The notes beneath the pieces were generated by a model, which was not told the DNA's origin, ran no database searches, and worked only from the letters and a program-made list of their open reading frames with translations. Below, piece after piece: positions 1 to 9,602 of a stretch of DNA of 64,000 nt (within the stretch, counting starts at the first letter, position 1; every line of letters starts with the position of its first letter). The stretch spans positions 372,001-436,000 of the forward strand of contig NZ_PTXL01000005.1 of the NCBI RefSeq assembly GCF_004343775.1, given 5' to 3'. This DNA is from Burkholderia sp. SRS-46. Lineage in GTDB: Bacteria > Pseudomonadota > Gammaproteobacteria > Burkholderiales > Burkholderiaceae. Both the position numbers and the translations under genes were made by a program.

Positions 1-2084
1 ACGCGCTTGCGATAGATCAGCCATTCGTCGAGTTCGCCGGCGAGGGTGCGGCGGACATAGTCGCGGATGAAATCCTGGTACGGCTCCCGCTTGAACACGA
101 GCCGGTACAGTTCGCGCTGGAATTGCTGCGCGAGCGGAGTCCAGTCGGTGCGGACCGTCTCGAGGCCCTTGAACACGACGTCCTCGCCGCCGTCCGCGGC
201 GCGCGCGAGGCCCGCGTAGCGCTTCTTGCTGCCTTCGTCCGCGCCGCGCACGGTCGGCATCAGGAAGCGGCGGTAGTGCCGCTCGTATTGCAGCTCCAGC
301 GCGCTGTCGAGCCCGAAGCGCTCGCGCAGTTGCGTCTGCCACCAGCGGTTCACGTGCGCGACGAGTGCACGCCCGATGCGCGCGGCCGCTTCGTCGTCGT
401 GCGGCCCCTTCAGCCAGACGAAGGTCGAATCGGTGTCGCCGTAGATCACCTCGTAGCCCTGCGCTTCGATCAGCTCGCGCGTGCGGTGCATGATCTCGTG
501 GCCGCGCATCGTGATCGACGACGCGAGCCGCGGATCGAAGAAGCGGCAGCCGGTGGAGCCGAGCACGCCGTAGAACGCGTTCATGATGATCTTCAGCGCC
601 TGCGACAGCGGTGCGTTGCGCTGGCGTTTCGCGAGGTCGCGGCCGTCCCATACGCGTCGCACGATGTCCGGCAGGCAATGGCGCGTGCGCGAGAAGCGCG
701 CACCGAGAAAGCCCGGCACGGACGCATCGTCGCCGGGATCGGCGAGGCCTTCGATCAGCCCGACCGGATCGATCAGGAACGTGCGGATGATCGACGGGTA
801 CAGGCTCTTGTAGTCGAACACGAGCACCGAATCGTAGAGGCCCGGCCGCGAATCCATCACGAAGCCGCCGGGGCTCGTCTGCCCGGTCACGTCGCCGAGG
901 TTCGGCGCGACGTAGCCGAGCCGGTGCATGCGCGGCAGGTACAGGTGCGTGAAGGCCGCGACCGAGCCGCCCGTGCGATCGGCGGCGAGGCCCGTGACGC
1001 TCGCGCGTTCGAGCGCGAAGGACAGCAGGTCCGCCTTCGCGAAGATGCGTGTGACGAGTTCGCAGTCCTTCAGGTTGTAGCGCGCGAGCGCGGGCTTGTC
1101 GTGATCGAAGCGGCGCTGGATCTCGTCCATCCGCTGGTATGGGTTGTCGATCGACTTGCCTTCGCCGAGCAGCGCCTGCGCGACGGTTTCGAGGCTGAAC
1201 GACGGAAAGGTCCAGGTCGCTGATTTCAGCGTGTCGATGCCGTCGATCAGCAGCCGGCCGGGCGCCGCCGCGAAGAAGTGGTCGGGGTGCTGGCTGTGCG
1301 CGCGCCCTTCGAGCACGCTGCCGCCGCGCCCGAGCCGCAGCGGCACGCGATATTGCTCCGCGTGCGCGAGCAGCACGCGCAGGTCGAACTGAATCAGGTT
1401 CCAGCCGATGATCACGTCCGGGTCGTGCTGCTCGAACCAGTCGTTCAACCGCGCGAGCAGCGCGGGGCGGCTGTCGCAGTATTCGAGGTCGAAGTCGAGG
1501 GCGGGGCCGCGCGCGTCGCCGTTGGCCGGGCCGAGCATGAACACCTGCCGCTGCCCGCAGCCTTCGAGCGCGACCGAATACAGCTCGCTGTGCGCGCTGG
1601 TCTCGATGTCGAGCGACACGCAGCGCAGCGTGGGCCGGTAGTCGGCCTCGGCTTTCAGCTCGCCGTCGGCGAGCGCGCCGTCGCCGGCCGGCACGCCGCG
1701 AAACCACACCGGCGCGGTGATGAAGCGCTCCATCATGTAGCGATCGGGCGGCAGCACGTCCGCCTCGTACACGTCGACGCCGGCCCGCGCGAGGCGCTTG
1801 TGCAGCGCGGCCAGATGGCGATAGCGCCGGCAATAGAGGCCGGCCACCGGGCGCTGCCGGAAGTCGCGCAGCGCGAGCGGGCGCAGTTCGGCGTCGCTTT
1901 CGCCGGCCAGCGCGCGTTCGGCGGCGTCCCGTTGTTCGACGGGGAGGAACGCGACCGATTCCTGCGGGCGCAGCCGCACCAGGCGCGGACCGCATTCGGT
2001 TGCCAGCCAGAACTCGATCTCGACGCCGGATGCGGTGTCCCGCCAGTGGCGGGTGAGGATGAAACCCTGCTCGAAATCCGTCAA
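1..2084 (-). CDS. polB: DNA polymerase II (family B), 3' end cut by the window edge
   Basis: This is a family B DNA polymerase with an N-terminal 3'-5' exonuclease domain and a C-terminal polymerase domain; in enterobacteria this enzyme is SOS-inducible and takes part in replication restart and translesion synthesis. About 694 codons are present and E. coli Pol II has 783, so the C-terminus lies outside the window. Visible motifs are the exonuclease DIETS ([11 protein letters not shown], plus-strand region near 1600), the polymerase A motif DYKSLYPSI (near 800) and the C motif YGDTDS (near 440). The frame contains no ATG before an upstream stop at 2121-2123, so the TTG at 2084 is the best start. 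It is divergent from the purine permease. The family assignment is secure; the start is less so. Confidence 0.93.
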   Translation of the reverse strand, partial: MTDFEQGFILTRHWRDTASGVEIEFWLATECGPRLVRLRPQESVAFLPVEQRDAAERALAGESDAELRPLALRDFRQRPVAGLYCRRYRHLAALHKRLARAGVDVYEADVLPPDRYMMERFITAPVWFRGVPAGDGALADGELKAEADYRPTLRCVSLDIETSAHSELYSVALEGCGQRQVFMLGPANGDARGPALDFDLEYCDSRPALLARLNDWFEQHDPDVIIGWNLIQFDLRVLLAHAEQYRVPLRLGRGGSVLEGRAHSQHPDHFFAAAPGRLLIDGIDTLKSATWTFPSFSLETVAQALLGEGKSIDNPYQRMDEIQRRFDHDKPALARYNLKDCELVTRIFAKADLLSFALERASVTGLAADRTGGSVAAFTHLYLPRMHRLGYVAPNLGDVTGQTSPGGFVMDSRPGLYDSVLVFDYKSLYPSIIRTFLIDPVGLIEGLADPGDDASVPGFLGARFSRTRHCLPDIVRRVWDGRDLAKRQRNAPLSQALKIIMNAFYGVLGSTGCRFFDPRLASSITMRGHEIMHRTRELIEAQGYEVIYGDTDSTFVWLKGPHDDEAAARIGRALVAHVNRWWQTQLRERFGLDSALELQYERHYRRFLMPTVRGADEGSKKRYAGLARAADGGEDVVFKGLETVRTDWTPLAQQFQRELYRLVFKREPYQDFIRDYVRRTLAGELDEWLIYRKR

Positions 2085-2647
2085 AACGTACGCTCGCCGT
2101 CGATGCCCAGGCGGCGGATTTTAGCAAGCGGGGGCGTGGCGTGCCGGGGCTGGAAGCGCCGGGCGGGGCGCGGATCGGCCCCCGGCTTGCACGCGGGGCG
2201 GCGGCCCGCAGACGTGCATCCGCGCGGCCGCCACGCGGATGCGTAGGGAAATCGTAAGATTTTCGCGTTTTCGGGCCGGATTTCGCCCGCCCGATCGCGC
2301 ACTCAAATAATCGCCTTAACGGAATCGCACTAGGCGTATACACGCGTTTCGCGACGACGGAGCCCCGTTCCGCGCCGATATAAGCGCGCCGACATGCGCT
2401 GCATGCTCGTCGCCCAATGGGACGTGATGTTCTGTTCGCCTACCCTTCGCTACGGCAATTGCAGATGACGGGGCTGACAGGCAAGCGCGTCGCATGGCGC
2501 ATACCCCTCCGCCGACGACCCCGAAGCGCCGAGACGCACAACGGCTCGCTCGTCCCCGTGACGTTGCCGAACAATCCATTAGATACGAGACAAACCTGAC
2601 GACGGTCCACGGCGATCGTTTCAGCATGCTGATAAAGGAGCAAGCTC
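2085..2647. other. Intergenic region between polB and the purine permease
   Basis: This stretch of about 560 bases separates two divergent genes and must hold both promoters. No convincing open reading frame, riboswitch or known operator was recognised. A good ribosome binding site (AAGGAG) sits just before the permease start. Any LexA box for polB was not identifiable with confidence. Confidence 0.5.
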
Positions 2648-4033
2648 ATGAGTGATACCCCGGTGCAGCCGGTCGCCGGCGTCGGCGCGGAAGCAGACTT
2701 CGGCACCAAGGGAGTCATCGATCGATACTTCGGCATTTCCGCGCGAGGCAGCACGCAGCGCCGCGAAATCGTCGCGGGTATCACCACTTTCCTGGCGATG
2801 GTCTATTCGGTGTTCGTCGTGCCCGGCATGTTCGGCAAGGCCGGCTTCGACACGAGCGCCGTGTTCGTCGCCGTGTGCCTGACGACCGCGTTCGGCTCGC
2901 TGCTGATGGGCCTGTGGGCGAAACTGCCGATCGCGATCGGCTGCGCGATTTCGCTCACCGCGTTCACCGCGTTCGGCCTCGTGCTCGGCAAGGGCCTGTC
3001 GCCGACGGTTGCGCTCGGCGCGGTGTTCCTGATGGGGCTCGTGTTCACCGGCATTTCCGTGACCGGCGTGCGCTCTTGGATCCTGCGCAACCTGCCCGCG
3101 GGCGTCGCGCACGGCACGGGGATCGGCATCGGCCTGTTCCTGCTGCTGATCGCGTCGAACGACGTCGGCCTCGTCGTCAAGAACCCGGGCGCCGGTTTGC
3201 CGGTGTCGCTCGGCCAGGTCACGGCGCTGCCGGTGATCATGTCGGTGATCGGTCTTGCCGCGATCTTCGGGCTGGAAAAGCGCCGCGTGCCGGGCGGCAT
3301 TCTGCTGGTCGTGATCGCGATCTCGGTGTTCGGCCTCGTGTTCGATCCGGCCGTGAAATACCACGGTGTGTTCGCGCTGCCGTCGCTGAGCGCGCCGGGT
3401 CACGCGTCGCTGATCGGTGCGATGGACATCAAGGGCGCGCTGTCGATGGCCGTGCTGCCGAGCGTGCTGGCGCTCGTGATGACCGCCGTGTTCGACGCGA
3501 CCGGCACGATCCGCGCGGTGGCGGGGCAGGCGGGCCAGCTCGACGAGAACGGCCGCATCATCAACGGTGGGCGCGCGCTGACCGCGGATTCGGTGAGCTC
3601 GATCTTCTCGGGCCTGCTCGGCGGCGCGCCGGCGGCGGCTTACATCGAGTCGAGCGTCGGCGTCGCGGCCGGTGCGAAGACGGGCCTTGCGGCCGCGGTG
3701 GTCGGCCTGCTGTTCCTGGTCGTGATGTTCTTCTCGCCGCTCGCGGGGCTCGTGCCGTCGTATGCGACCGCGCCGGCGCTGATGTACGTCGGGCTGCTGA
3801 TGCTGGGCAGCGTGAGCAAGCTGCATATGGATGATATGGTCGACGCGATGTCCGGGCTTGTGTGCGCGGTGTTCATCGTGCTGACGGCCAATATCGTGAC
3901 GGGGATCATGCTTGGGTTCTCGACGCTCGTGATCGGGCGTATCGCGAGTGGGGAGGTTCGCAAGCTTAATGTGGGCACGGTGGCTATTGCGGTCGTGCTT
4001 GTTGTGTTCTATCTCGGCGGCTGGGCGATCTGA
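2648..4033 (+). CDS. AzgA-type (NCS2) hypoxanthine/guanine permease
   Basis: This 461-residue inner-membrane protein belongs to the AzgA/GhxP/PbuG branch of the NCS2 family, which imports purine bases by proton symport. The N-terminus ([20 protein letters not shown]) and the following [14 protein letters not shown] match the family signature, and the rest is a series of hydrophobic helices with [15 protein letters not shown] and [15 protein letters not shown] around the substrate-binding half-helices. The ATG follows a strong AAGGAG with 7-nt spacing. It appears monocistronic: a rho-independent terminator lies about 55 bp downstream. Substrate choice among hypoxanthine, guanine and adenine cannot be read from the sequence. 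Confidence 0.9.
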   Translation: MSDTPVQPVAGVGAEADFGTKGVIDRYFGISARGSTQRREIVAGITTFLAMVYSVFVVPGMFGKAGFDTSAVFVAVCLTTAFGSLLMGLWAKLPIAIGCAISLTAFTAFGLVLGKGLSPTVALGAVFLMGLVFTGISVTGVRSWILRNLPAGVAHGTGIGIGLFLLLIASNDVGLVVKNPGAGLPVSLGQVTALPVIMSVIGLAAIFGLEKRRVPGGILLVVIAISVFGLVFDPAVKYHGVFALPSLSAPGHASLIGAMDIKGALSMAVLPSVLALVMTAVFDATGTIRAVAGQAGQLDENGRIINGGRALTADSVSSIFSGLLGGAPAAAYIESSVGVAAGAKTGLAAAVVGLLFLVVMFFSPLAGLVPSYATAPALMYVGLLMLGSVSKLHMDDMVDAMSGLVCAVFIVLTANIVTGIMLGFSTLVIGRIASGEVRKLNVGTVAIAVVLVVFYLGGWAI

Positions 4034-4088
4034 CCGGCGCAGATACCTCGTTGTCTCCTCCACCATCATCATCGTTGATGGTCTCCTT

Positions 4089-4119
4089 GCCTGGGAACCG
4101 CGGTTTCCAGGCTTTTTTT
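4089..4119 (+). terminator. Rho-independent terminator of the purine permease
   Basis: A near-perfect stem GCCTGGGAACC/GGTTTCCAGGC with a short CGC-type loop is followed by seven T residues (4113-4119). It lies about 55 bp after the permease stop codon. Confidence 0.9.
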
Positions 4120-4358
4120 ATGGTTCTTCGGGGGATGCGGGGCGACTGTCGGTGACCGGCAGCGGATTCAACCGGTCACCACAGGCAGTTGCCGGCCATC
4201 TCCGGTCATTGGCTCATGCTCTAACGCGGACCTTTGAACGTCGGCTTCGCACTCTATGTGCGACATTCGGTTGCAGCGTTGGTGCAGCATTGCGACCAAA
4301 CGCCCGCGCAGGCCAGCATGATGACCCGTGTTGCCGTTCACTGAAGCTGGAGAATCGA

Positions 4359-4742
4359 ATGAATCGAATTGTTCGCGCGCTCGCGCTGACGGCGGCGCTG
4401 GCCAGCATGGCCGCACTCACCGCTTGTGAAACCCCCGGAGGCAACATGCAGTCACCCACCGCACGGCCGGCGGACGGCCAACCGGTCACAAAAGCCGTCT
4501 ATATCGCGCCGAAGACGGCGCGCTGCGTCGGCGTAGCGCCGATGGCGTGTCTGCAGGTGCGCGACCGCCCGGACGCCGAATGGAGCCTGTGGTACGCGGG
4601 CATCGAGGGCTTCGACTTCAAGCCGGGCTTCCGCTACGAACTCCAGATCGACGAATACAAGGTCGCGCAGCCGCCGGCCGACGGTTCGTCGATTCGCTGG
4701 GTGTTGAAGCGCATCGTATCGCGCGTGCCCGCGAGCGAGTGA
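4359..4742 (+). CDS. DUF4377-like secreted lipoprotein
   Basis: This is a 127-residue predicted lipoprotein. The N-terminus has a short charged segment, a hydrophobic core and a lipobox LTAC with the acylated cysteine at residue 23. The mature part contains RCVGVAPMACLQVRDRPDAEW and an acidic/aromatic region ending in a strand-like SIRWVLKRIVSR, the pattern of DUF4377 domains that are often attached to HslJ/META-type lipoproteins. The ATG at 4359 gives a clean signal peptide, whereas the longer upstream frame reads through the preceding terminator and is not credible. Its function is unknown; it is probably anchored to the inner or outer membrane. Confidence 0.78.
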   Translation: MNRIVRALALTAALASMAALTACETPGGNMQSPTARPADGQPVTKAVYIAPKTARCVGVAPMACLQVRDRPDAEWSLWYAGIEGFDFKPGFRYELQIDEYKVAQPPADGSSIRWVLKRIVSRVPASE

Positions 4743-4766
4743 CGCGCACGGGCCTGCCGCTATCCG

Positions 4767-5633
4767 TTACCCGCCGAACGCCGCGACAATTTCATCGATC
4801 GTCACGCGAATCCGTGCGGTGTGCCGCAGGTCCTGATGCGTGACGAGCCAGATCTCATACCGCGCCTCGCTCGATCGCTCGGGCCAGATTCGCACGAGGC
4901 CGTCGCGTTCGCCCATCGGCACCGGTATCTCGCAGATGCCGAGCCCGGCCTTCAGCGCCGCGCGCAGCGTCAGGTTGGTGTTCAGGCGCGCGACGATGCG
5001 CCCGCCCGCCAGCGGTTCGCCGACGAACGCAGGAACCGCCATCTTCACGAGATGCGGCTGGTACACGACCAGATCGTGCCCGGCGAACCGTTCGCCCGGC
5101 ACCGGTTCGCCGTGGCGCCGCACATACTCGCGCGACGCGAACAGCCCGGCTTCCCAGCTCGCCAGACGGCGGGCGAGCAGATCCGGATTGCGCGGCTTCA
5201 CGGTGCGGATCGCGATGTCGGCTTCGCGCTTCGCGAGGTTGAGCACCTGCGTCGTCGTGTCGAGCATCACCGAGACGTCCGGATGCTTCGCATGCAGGCG
5301 CTCGATCGCAGGCACCACGAATTCCTGCGCGAGCGCATCCGTCGTCGACAGCTTCACCTCCCCGGCGAGCCGTTTATCGACGCCTTGCGCATGACGCACG
5401 AGATCGTGCGCGGATTGCTCCATCGCTTCGGCCGAGCGAATCGCGATCTTGCCGACGGGCGTCAGCTCATAGCCGTTCGACGTGCGCAGGAACAGCGTCG
5501 CGCCGAGCGCGTGCTCGAGTGCGGCGAGCCTGCGGCCCACCGTGGCCTGGTCGATATCGAGTGCGCGCGCGGCGGCGCGCAAGGTGCGTTCCCGATGCAG
5601 CGCGACGAAAACGCGTGCGTCGTCCCAGTTCAT
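4767..5633 (-). CDS. LysR-family transcriptional regulator
   Basis: This 288-residue LysR-type regulator has an N-terminal winged helix-turn-helix (about residues 5-62, with ARALDIDQATVGRRLAALE as recognition region) followed by a periplasmic-binding-protein-like effector domain. An upstream in-frame ATG would add seven residues, but MNWDDARVFVAL is the usual N-terminus of this subgroup and has a purine-rich site in front. It is convergent with the lipoprotein gene and about 100 bp from the next minus-strand gene. The target is not evident; unlike most LysR genes here, it has no divergent partner. Confidence 0.88.
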   Translation of the reverse strand: MNWDDARVFVALHRERTLRAAARALDIDQATVGRRLAALEHALGATLFLRTSNGYELTPVGKIAIRSAEAMEQSAHDLVRHAQGVDKRLAGEVKLSTTDALAQEFVVPAIERLHAKHPDVSVMLDTTTQVLNLAKREADIAIRTVKPRNPDLLARRLASWEAGLFASREYVRRHGEPVPGERFAGHDLVVYQPHLVKMAVPAFVGEPLAGGRIVARLNTNLTLRAALKAGLGICEIPVPMGERDGLVRIWPERSSEARYEIWLVTHQDLRHTARIRVTIDEIVAAFGG

Positions 5634-5734
5634 GTGGCCCCCGGCATGATGCAAATTTGCATCATACGGCCGGCCGTTCTCCGCATGTCAAGCGCGCGGT
5701 GCACACGCGCCGATGTGGCGCGTGCTCAATTCCT

Positions 5735-6169
5735 TCAGCAATGGCCCAGCGGCGCGGCCGTGCGCGCGACGTCGGCAATCCGCACACTGCGGGACATGCC
5801 GTAAACTTCGGCCTCGCGGCGTTCCGGCTCGCTGCTGGCGACCACCGCCGCGCATTCGCGCGGCACGCCGAGCGCCTGCAGCGCGACGTCGAACGGATGC
5901 TGGCTTGCGCCGACGGGCGCCTGGCGCGCATCGGCGACGACCACCGAGAAGCGGTCGAGGCTCGCCGCGCCGAATTGCCCCTCGAACATCGCGCTGAGCC
6001 GCGACGCGGGCAACGTCGTGACGAGGCCGAGGCGGTAGCCCTGCGCCGAAGCATGGTCGAGCCACTGCTTGATCGTCTCGCGCTGCTGCTGTGATTCCCG
6101 CGAGTCCGGCGTTGCTTCGATCTGTTCAAACGCTGCGTCGAGTCTGGTGACGATGGCTTCGATGACCAC
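5735..6169 (-). CDS. Small HAD-like protein lacking the nucleophile motif
   Basis: This is a 144-residue protein. From about residue 28 it resembles the second half of haloacid-dehalogenase hydrolases: ETIKQWLDHASAQGYRLGLVTT corresponds to motif II (ending in T-T), and ALGVPRECAAVVASSEPERR to the motif III-IV region, where DSP-type sequence is usual and SSEP stands here. The N-terminal DxDGT nucleophile motif is absent. The GTG start at 6169 follows GGAGAGGA at good spacing. Whether it is active is doubtful; it may be a binding protein or a decaying hydrolase. It lies downstream of, but separated by hairpins from, the NADH dehydrogenase gene. Confidence 0.6.
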   Translation of the reverse strand: MVIEAIVTRLDAAFEQIEATPDSRESQQQRETIKQWLDHASAQGYRLGLVTTLPASRLSAMFEGQFGAASLDRFSVVVADARQAPVGASQHPFDVALQALGVPRECAAVVASSEPERREAEVYGMSRSVRIADVARTAAPLGHC

Positions 6170-6348
6170 GGGAATGTCCTCTCCAAGGAAGTGACGATCC
6201 GCCCGCTGACGGGAAAGTCACACCTTAGCGTCGAAACGGAATACAGAACCAATTAATCTTTTTAGCCGATTCATAGGGTTCGGCTAATACATTCGTTCGA
6301 GCGTCGATCATGGTGCATGCGCAACGATATTCCGCACAGGATTGGTGC

Positions 6349-6408
6349 GCATATCGGGCCGTTCGGGCCCGATATGCGACGCATGCATGCCGCGCATGCG
6401 TCGCATGC
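6349..6408. terminator. Tandem perfect hairpins between ndh and the HAD-like gene
   Basis: The first stem has 12-bp arms (6349-6360 and 6366-6377, GCATATCGGGCC and its complement) with a 5-nt loop. The second pairs GACGCATGC with GCATGCGTC immediately downstream. They lie just past the stop of the minus-strand ndh gene. There is no long T run, so they may act as a processing or attenuating structure rather than a classical terminator. Confidence 0.6.
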
Positions 6409-6415
6409 GTGCCGC

Positions 6416-7774
6416 TCAATGCAGCTTGATCGACGGCTGGTTGCGGCTTTGCAGCCAGTGGCCGAGCGCCTGCAGCAGGGCGCGCGTCACGCCGTGCACG
6501 CTGAACAGGTGCTTGCGATAGAGAAACTTGTACAGGCCGCTCGCGGCGAGACCATCGACGATCACCGAACGCGAGTGCGTGCCGAGCTCCGCCTGGAGCA
6601 TCGCGCCGGCCTGCCCGAGCGACACGACGGTGCCCGCGTCGCGGAACGTGAAGCCCGCAACCGGCTTGCCGGCCAGGCGGCGCGCGAACGCCTGGCTCAG
6701 GTACACGGCCTGCTGGTGCGCGACCTGCGCGCGCGGCGGCAGGAAGCCGTGCGCGCCGGCCGTCGGGCAGGCCGCGCAATCCCCGAATGCATGCACGTGC
6801 GGATCGTCCGGCGTCTGCAGCGTGTCGGTGACGATCACCTGGTTCGCGCGATTGAGCGCGAGGTCGCCGATCTGCCGCAGCATCGCCGGGCCCGCCACGC
6901 CGGCGGCCCACAACGTGATGTCGCTCGCGAGCCGCTCGCCCGTCGCGGTCACGACCGCATCCGCGCCGACTTCCGCCACGCGGGTGTCGGTCAGCACGTC
7001 GACGTGCAACTTCTGAAGCTGCGCGTGCATGCGTGCGGAAATCCGATCGTCGAGCACCGGCAGCACGCGCGGCGCGCCTTCGATCAGCCGGATGCGGACG
7101 TCGCGATCCGGCGTCAGCGCCTTGAAGCGGTACGCGGCGAGCTGGTCGATCGCGTGCCGGAGCGCGCCGGCCAGCTCCACGCCGGTCGCCCCCGCGCCGA
7201 TCACGTTGATCCACACCGGCTGCATGGGCTGCGCCGGCTGCCGTTCCGCGAGATGATTGGCCTTCGCGCACGCGGCGAGAAACTTCCGGCGGAAATCCTC
7301 GGCTTGCTCGACGTTCTCGAGCGGCAGCGCATGACGGGCCGCGCCCGGCACGTTGAAGAAATTCGTCACGCTGCCCACCGCGAGCACCAGGTCGTCGTAG
7401 TGCACGTCGCGTTGCGGCAGGATTTCCGTGCCGTCGGCGTCGAGCACGGCGCCGATCGTCGCGACGCGCTGCGCGCGGTCCACGCGTTGCAGGTCGCCCT
7501 GGATGAAGTGGAAGCCGTGCCGCTTCGCCTGCGCCGCGTACTCGATCGTATGGCTCGCGGGGTCGCGATGGCCCGACGCCGCTTCGTGCAGCAGCGGCTT
7601 CCAGAAGTGCGTCGGAAAGCGATCGACGAGCACGATTTCCGCCGCGCCGCGCCGGCCGACGGTGTCGCCGAGGCGCGTCGCCAGTTGCAGGCCGCCGGCG
7701 CCGCCGCCGACGATCACGATGCGCGGCGCACGCGTGGCGTGCGCCGCTGCGAGGGGTGAGAGAGTCTTGGCCAT
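6416..7774 (-). CDS. ndh: Type II NADH dehydrogenase (NDH-2)
   Basis: This is a 452-residue FAD-dependent NADH:quinone oxidoreductase of the non-proton-pumping type. The first dinucleotide fold is IVIVGGGAGGLQLA (residues 19-32, FAD), the second is VIGAGATGVELAGAL (NADH), and a third segment, VHAFGDCAACP, carries the FAD-contacting aspartate. The C-terminus SGLYKFLYRKHLFSVHG is the amphipathic membrane-association region of the family. It feeds electrons from NADH to quinone at the inner face of the membrane. It is divergent from a LysR regulator 100 bp away, which is the obvious candidate to control it. Confidence 0.9.
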   Translation of the reverse strand: MAKTLSPLAAAHATRAPRIVIVGGGAGGLQLATRLGDTVGRRGAAEIVLVDRFPTHFWKPLLHEAASGHRDPASHTIEYAAQAKRHGFHFIQGDLQRVDRAQRVATIGAVLDADGTEILPQRDVHYDDLVLAVGSVTNFFNVPGAARHALPLENVEQAEDFRRKFLAACAKANHLAERQPAQPMQPVWINVIGAGATGVELAGALRHAIDQLAAYRFKALTPDRDVRIRLIEGAPRVLPVLDDRISARMHAQLQKLHVDVLTDTRVAEVGADAVVTATGERLASDITLWAAGVAGPAMLRQIGDLALNRANQVIVTDTLQTPDDPHVHAFGDCAACPTAGAHGFLPPRAQVAHQQAVYLSQAFARRLAGKPVAGFTFRDAGTVVSLGQAGAMLQAELGTHSRSVIVDGLAASGLYKFLYRKHLFSVHGVTRALLQALGHWLQSRNQPSIKLH

Positions 7775-7874
7775 GGGATGCTCCGCGCTGATGTCGTTTC
7801 GGATGACAGATTTCGAGATACGACGATATAGTTTCGAATCAGCGAAGACAATTTAATGTTTATAAGCGACTCAT

Positions 7875-8828
7875 ATGTATTCACTTATCGGAAAGACGGC
7901 GACCTTCCGGCAGTTGAAGGCGCTCGACATGGTCGCGCGGCTGGGCAGCGTGTCGCGCGCGGCGGAGGAGCTGAACCTCACGCAGCCGGCCGTGTCGCTG
8001 CAGATCCGGCTGCTGGAGCAGGCGGTCGGCGCGGCGCTGCTGCAGCGGGTGGGGCGAGGCGTCGAGCTGACCGCGGCCGGCGAAATCGTCGCGCGCTATG
8101 CGCGCGAGATCCTGCACCTGTGGAGCGAGGCGGGCGACGAAGTGGCGGCGCTCACCGGCGAGCTCGGCGGCACGCTGCGGATCGGCGCGATCACCACGGC
8201 GGAGTACCTGATTCCGCCGCTGCTGGTCAAGTTCACGGCGACGCGCCCGCATGTGAAGACGTACTTCAAGGTCGGCAACCGCGAGGACATCATCCGCATG
8301 CTCGCCACCCATGAAATCGATCTCGCGGTGATGGGCAGCCCGCCGAAGGAACTGCGCACGCATGCCGTCGAGTTCGCGAAGCATCCGATGGTGTTCGTCG
8401 CGGCGCCCGCGCATCCGCTGATGCAGCGCAAGCGCGTGTCGCTGAAGGATCTCGAATCGGCGCATCTGCTGGTGCGCGAGCGCGGCGCCGGCACGCGCAC
8501 GACGGTGGAGAGCCTGTTCAAGTCGTCGGGCCACAAATTCCATGTGGGCTCCGAACTGTCGAGCAACGAGGCCATCAAGCAGATGGCCGAGGCCGGGCTT
8601 GGCGTCGCGTTCCTGTCGCTGCACGCGTGCGCGCTCGAATTGCGCACGGGGCTGCTGGGGCAGCTGCCGTATCCCGGCAACCCGATCGAGCGCGAATGGG
8701 TGGTGGTGACGCTCGCGGACCGGCGCATCTCGCAGGTGACCGGGCTGTTCCGCGATTTCCTGATCAAGCAGGGCGCGCCCGTCATCGACGGCGCGACCGT
8801 CGCGTCGCACGAGCGGCGGCGCAGGTGA
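7875..8828 (+). CDS. LysR-family regulator, CbbR-like
   Basis: This 317-residue LysR regulator starts MYSLIGKTATFRQLKALDMVA and carries a classic helix-turn-helix (SRAAEELNLTQPAVSLQIRLLEQ, about residues 28-50). The effector domain begins with GTLRIGAITTAEYLIPPLL, a pattern of the CbbR/CysB-like branch. It is divergent from ndh; the intergenic stretch contains AT-rich T-N11-A candidates (around 7825-7860). By position it probably senses a metabolic signal and regulates ndh, which is inference. A perfect hairpin follows the gene. Confidence 0.88.
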   Translation: MYSLIGKTATFRQLKALDMVARLGSVSRAAEELNLTQPAVSLQIRLLEQAVGAALLQRVGRGVELTAAGEIVARYAREILHLWSEAGDEVAALTGELGGTLRIGAITTAEYLIPPLLVKFTATRPHVKTYFKVGNREDIIRMLATHEIDLAVMGSPPKELRTHAVEFAKHPMVFVAAPAHPLMQRKRVSLKDLESAHLLVRERGAGTRTTVESLFKSSGHKFHVGSELSSNEAIKQMAEAGLGVAFLSLHACALELRTGLLGQLPYPGNPIEREWVVVTLADRRISQVTGLFRDFLIKQGAPVIDGATVASHERRRR

Positions 8829-8840
8829 CGCGCGGGGCGC

Positions 8841-8865
8841 CAGTCATCGGTTTTCCCGATGACTG
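8841..8865 (+). terminator. Hairpin downstream of the CbbR-like gene
   Basis: Perfect 10-bp arms CAGTCATCGG and CCGATGACTG enclose a TTTTC loop, 12 bp after the stop codon. There is no U tract, so termination efficiency is uncertain. Confidence 0.55.
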
Positions 8866-8940
8866 AGATCGCCGCGCCGCCCCTACTCGCGCGAATGGCC
8901 CGCGGCTACGGTGACGGTCATGTCACTGCCGAGGCCATCC

Positions 8941-9177
8941 ATGTCCAAGCTGAACCTGAAACTGCAGGAGCCGGTCTGCCGCGACGCGCTGGCGGCCGGG
9001 CGGCTCGTCGAGCTGCTGCCCGGCCATGCGGTGCCCGGATTCGACCTGCATGCGCTGTATCCGGCCGCGCGGCCGGTGCCGCCGAAGACGCGGGCCGTGC
9101 TGGCGATCCTCGAAGCGCATCTGCGGCGCTCGCTCGCCGCGACGCATGCGTGCAGCGCGCCCGAGGTCGACGCATAG
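8941..9177 (+). pseudogene. Orphan C-terminal fragment of a LysR effector domain
   Basis: This 78-codon frame begins MSKLNLKLQEPVC and then reads ALAAGRLVELLPGHAVPGFD and LHALYPAARPVPPKTRAVLA, the typical last 55 residues of a LysR substrate-binding domain (gain of loss-of-access loop, then ALYP and the final helix). The DNA-binding domain and the first effector subdomain are missing. It has an ATG and is open, so it could be expressed as a micro-protein, but the simplest reading is the remnant of a deleted regulator. It lies between a complete LysR gene and an AraC gene. Confidence 0.55.
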
Positions 9178-9219
9178 CGAGCCGGCGACGCTGCGCGACG
9201 GCGCGCGCAGGCCCGTTGC

Positions 9220-9411
9220 TCAGACGATCCCGAAATCGTCGTTGCTGTCGGGAATCGATGCCAGTAACTGCGTGAAGCGGCGCCACGCGGCGATGCCGGG
9301 TACGTGCGAAGCGGCGGCGGCGAACCGGGTCCGGACGGTGCCGGCACCGGTTCGGGATGCGGGCGCGCGCGGTGCGGCGACCGCCGTTTGCCGGGAGCAA
9401 CAAGCTTGCAT
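9220..9411 (-). CDS. Small hypothetical protein, 63 residues
   Basis: This short frame (MQACCSRQTAVAAPRAPASR, ending SIPDSNDDFGIV) has a good GGAG 6 nt before its ATG and is divergent from the AraC regulator gene. The middle is Ala/Arg-rich and the C-terminus acidic. No domain was recognised. The ribosome binding site and divergent layout favour a real gene, but the bias of this GC-rich genome also produces such frames by chance. Confidence 0.4.
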   Translation of the reverse strand: MQACCSRQTAVAAPRAPASRTGAGTVRTRFAAAASHVPGIAAWRRFTQLLASIPDSNDDFGIV

Positions 9412-9602
9412 GACGAACTCCGGAAGGGGCGGAATGCGCCGATCGTAGCGCGCGGCACGGGCATCGACGCGCACGTGCGGATCGCCGCGAACAGAAACGG
9501 ATGATCCTTTTGCGTGGCGCGGGGTTTGGCCGGCCGACGGCAAGCGCGCGCATCGAAACGGCGGCACAATGCGCATTCGATTCGCGAATGACGAGGCAGG
9601 CG

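Noticed and set aside
2400-2647. Purine riboswitch before the permease
   Set aside because: No conserved purine-aptamer core or terminator switch could be recognised by eye; a covariance search would be needed to change this.
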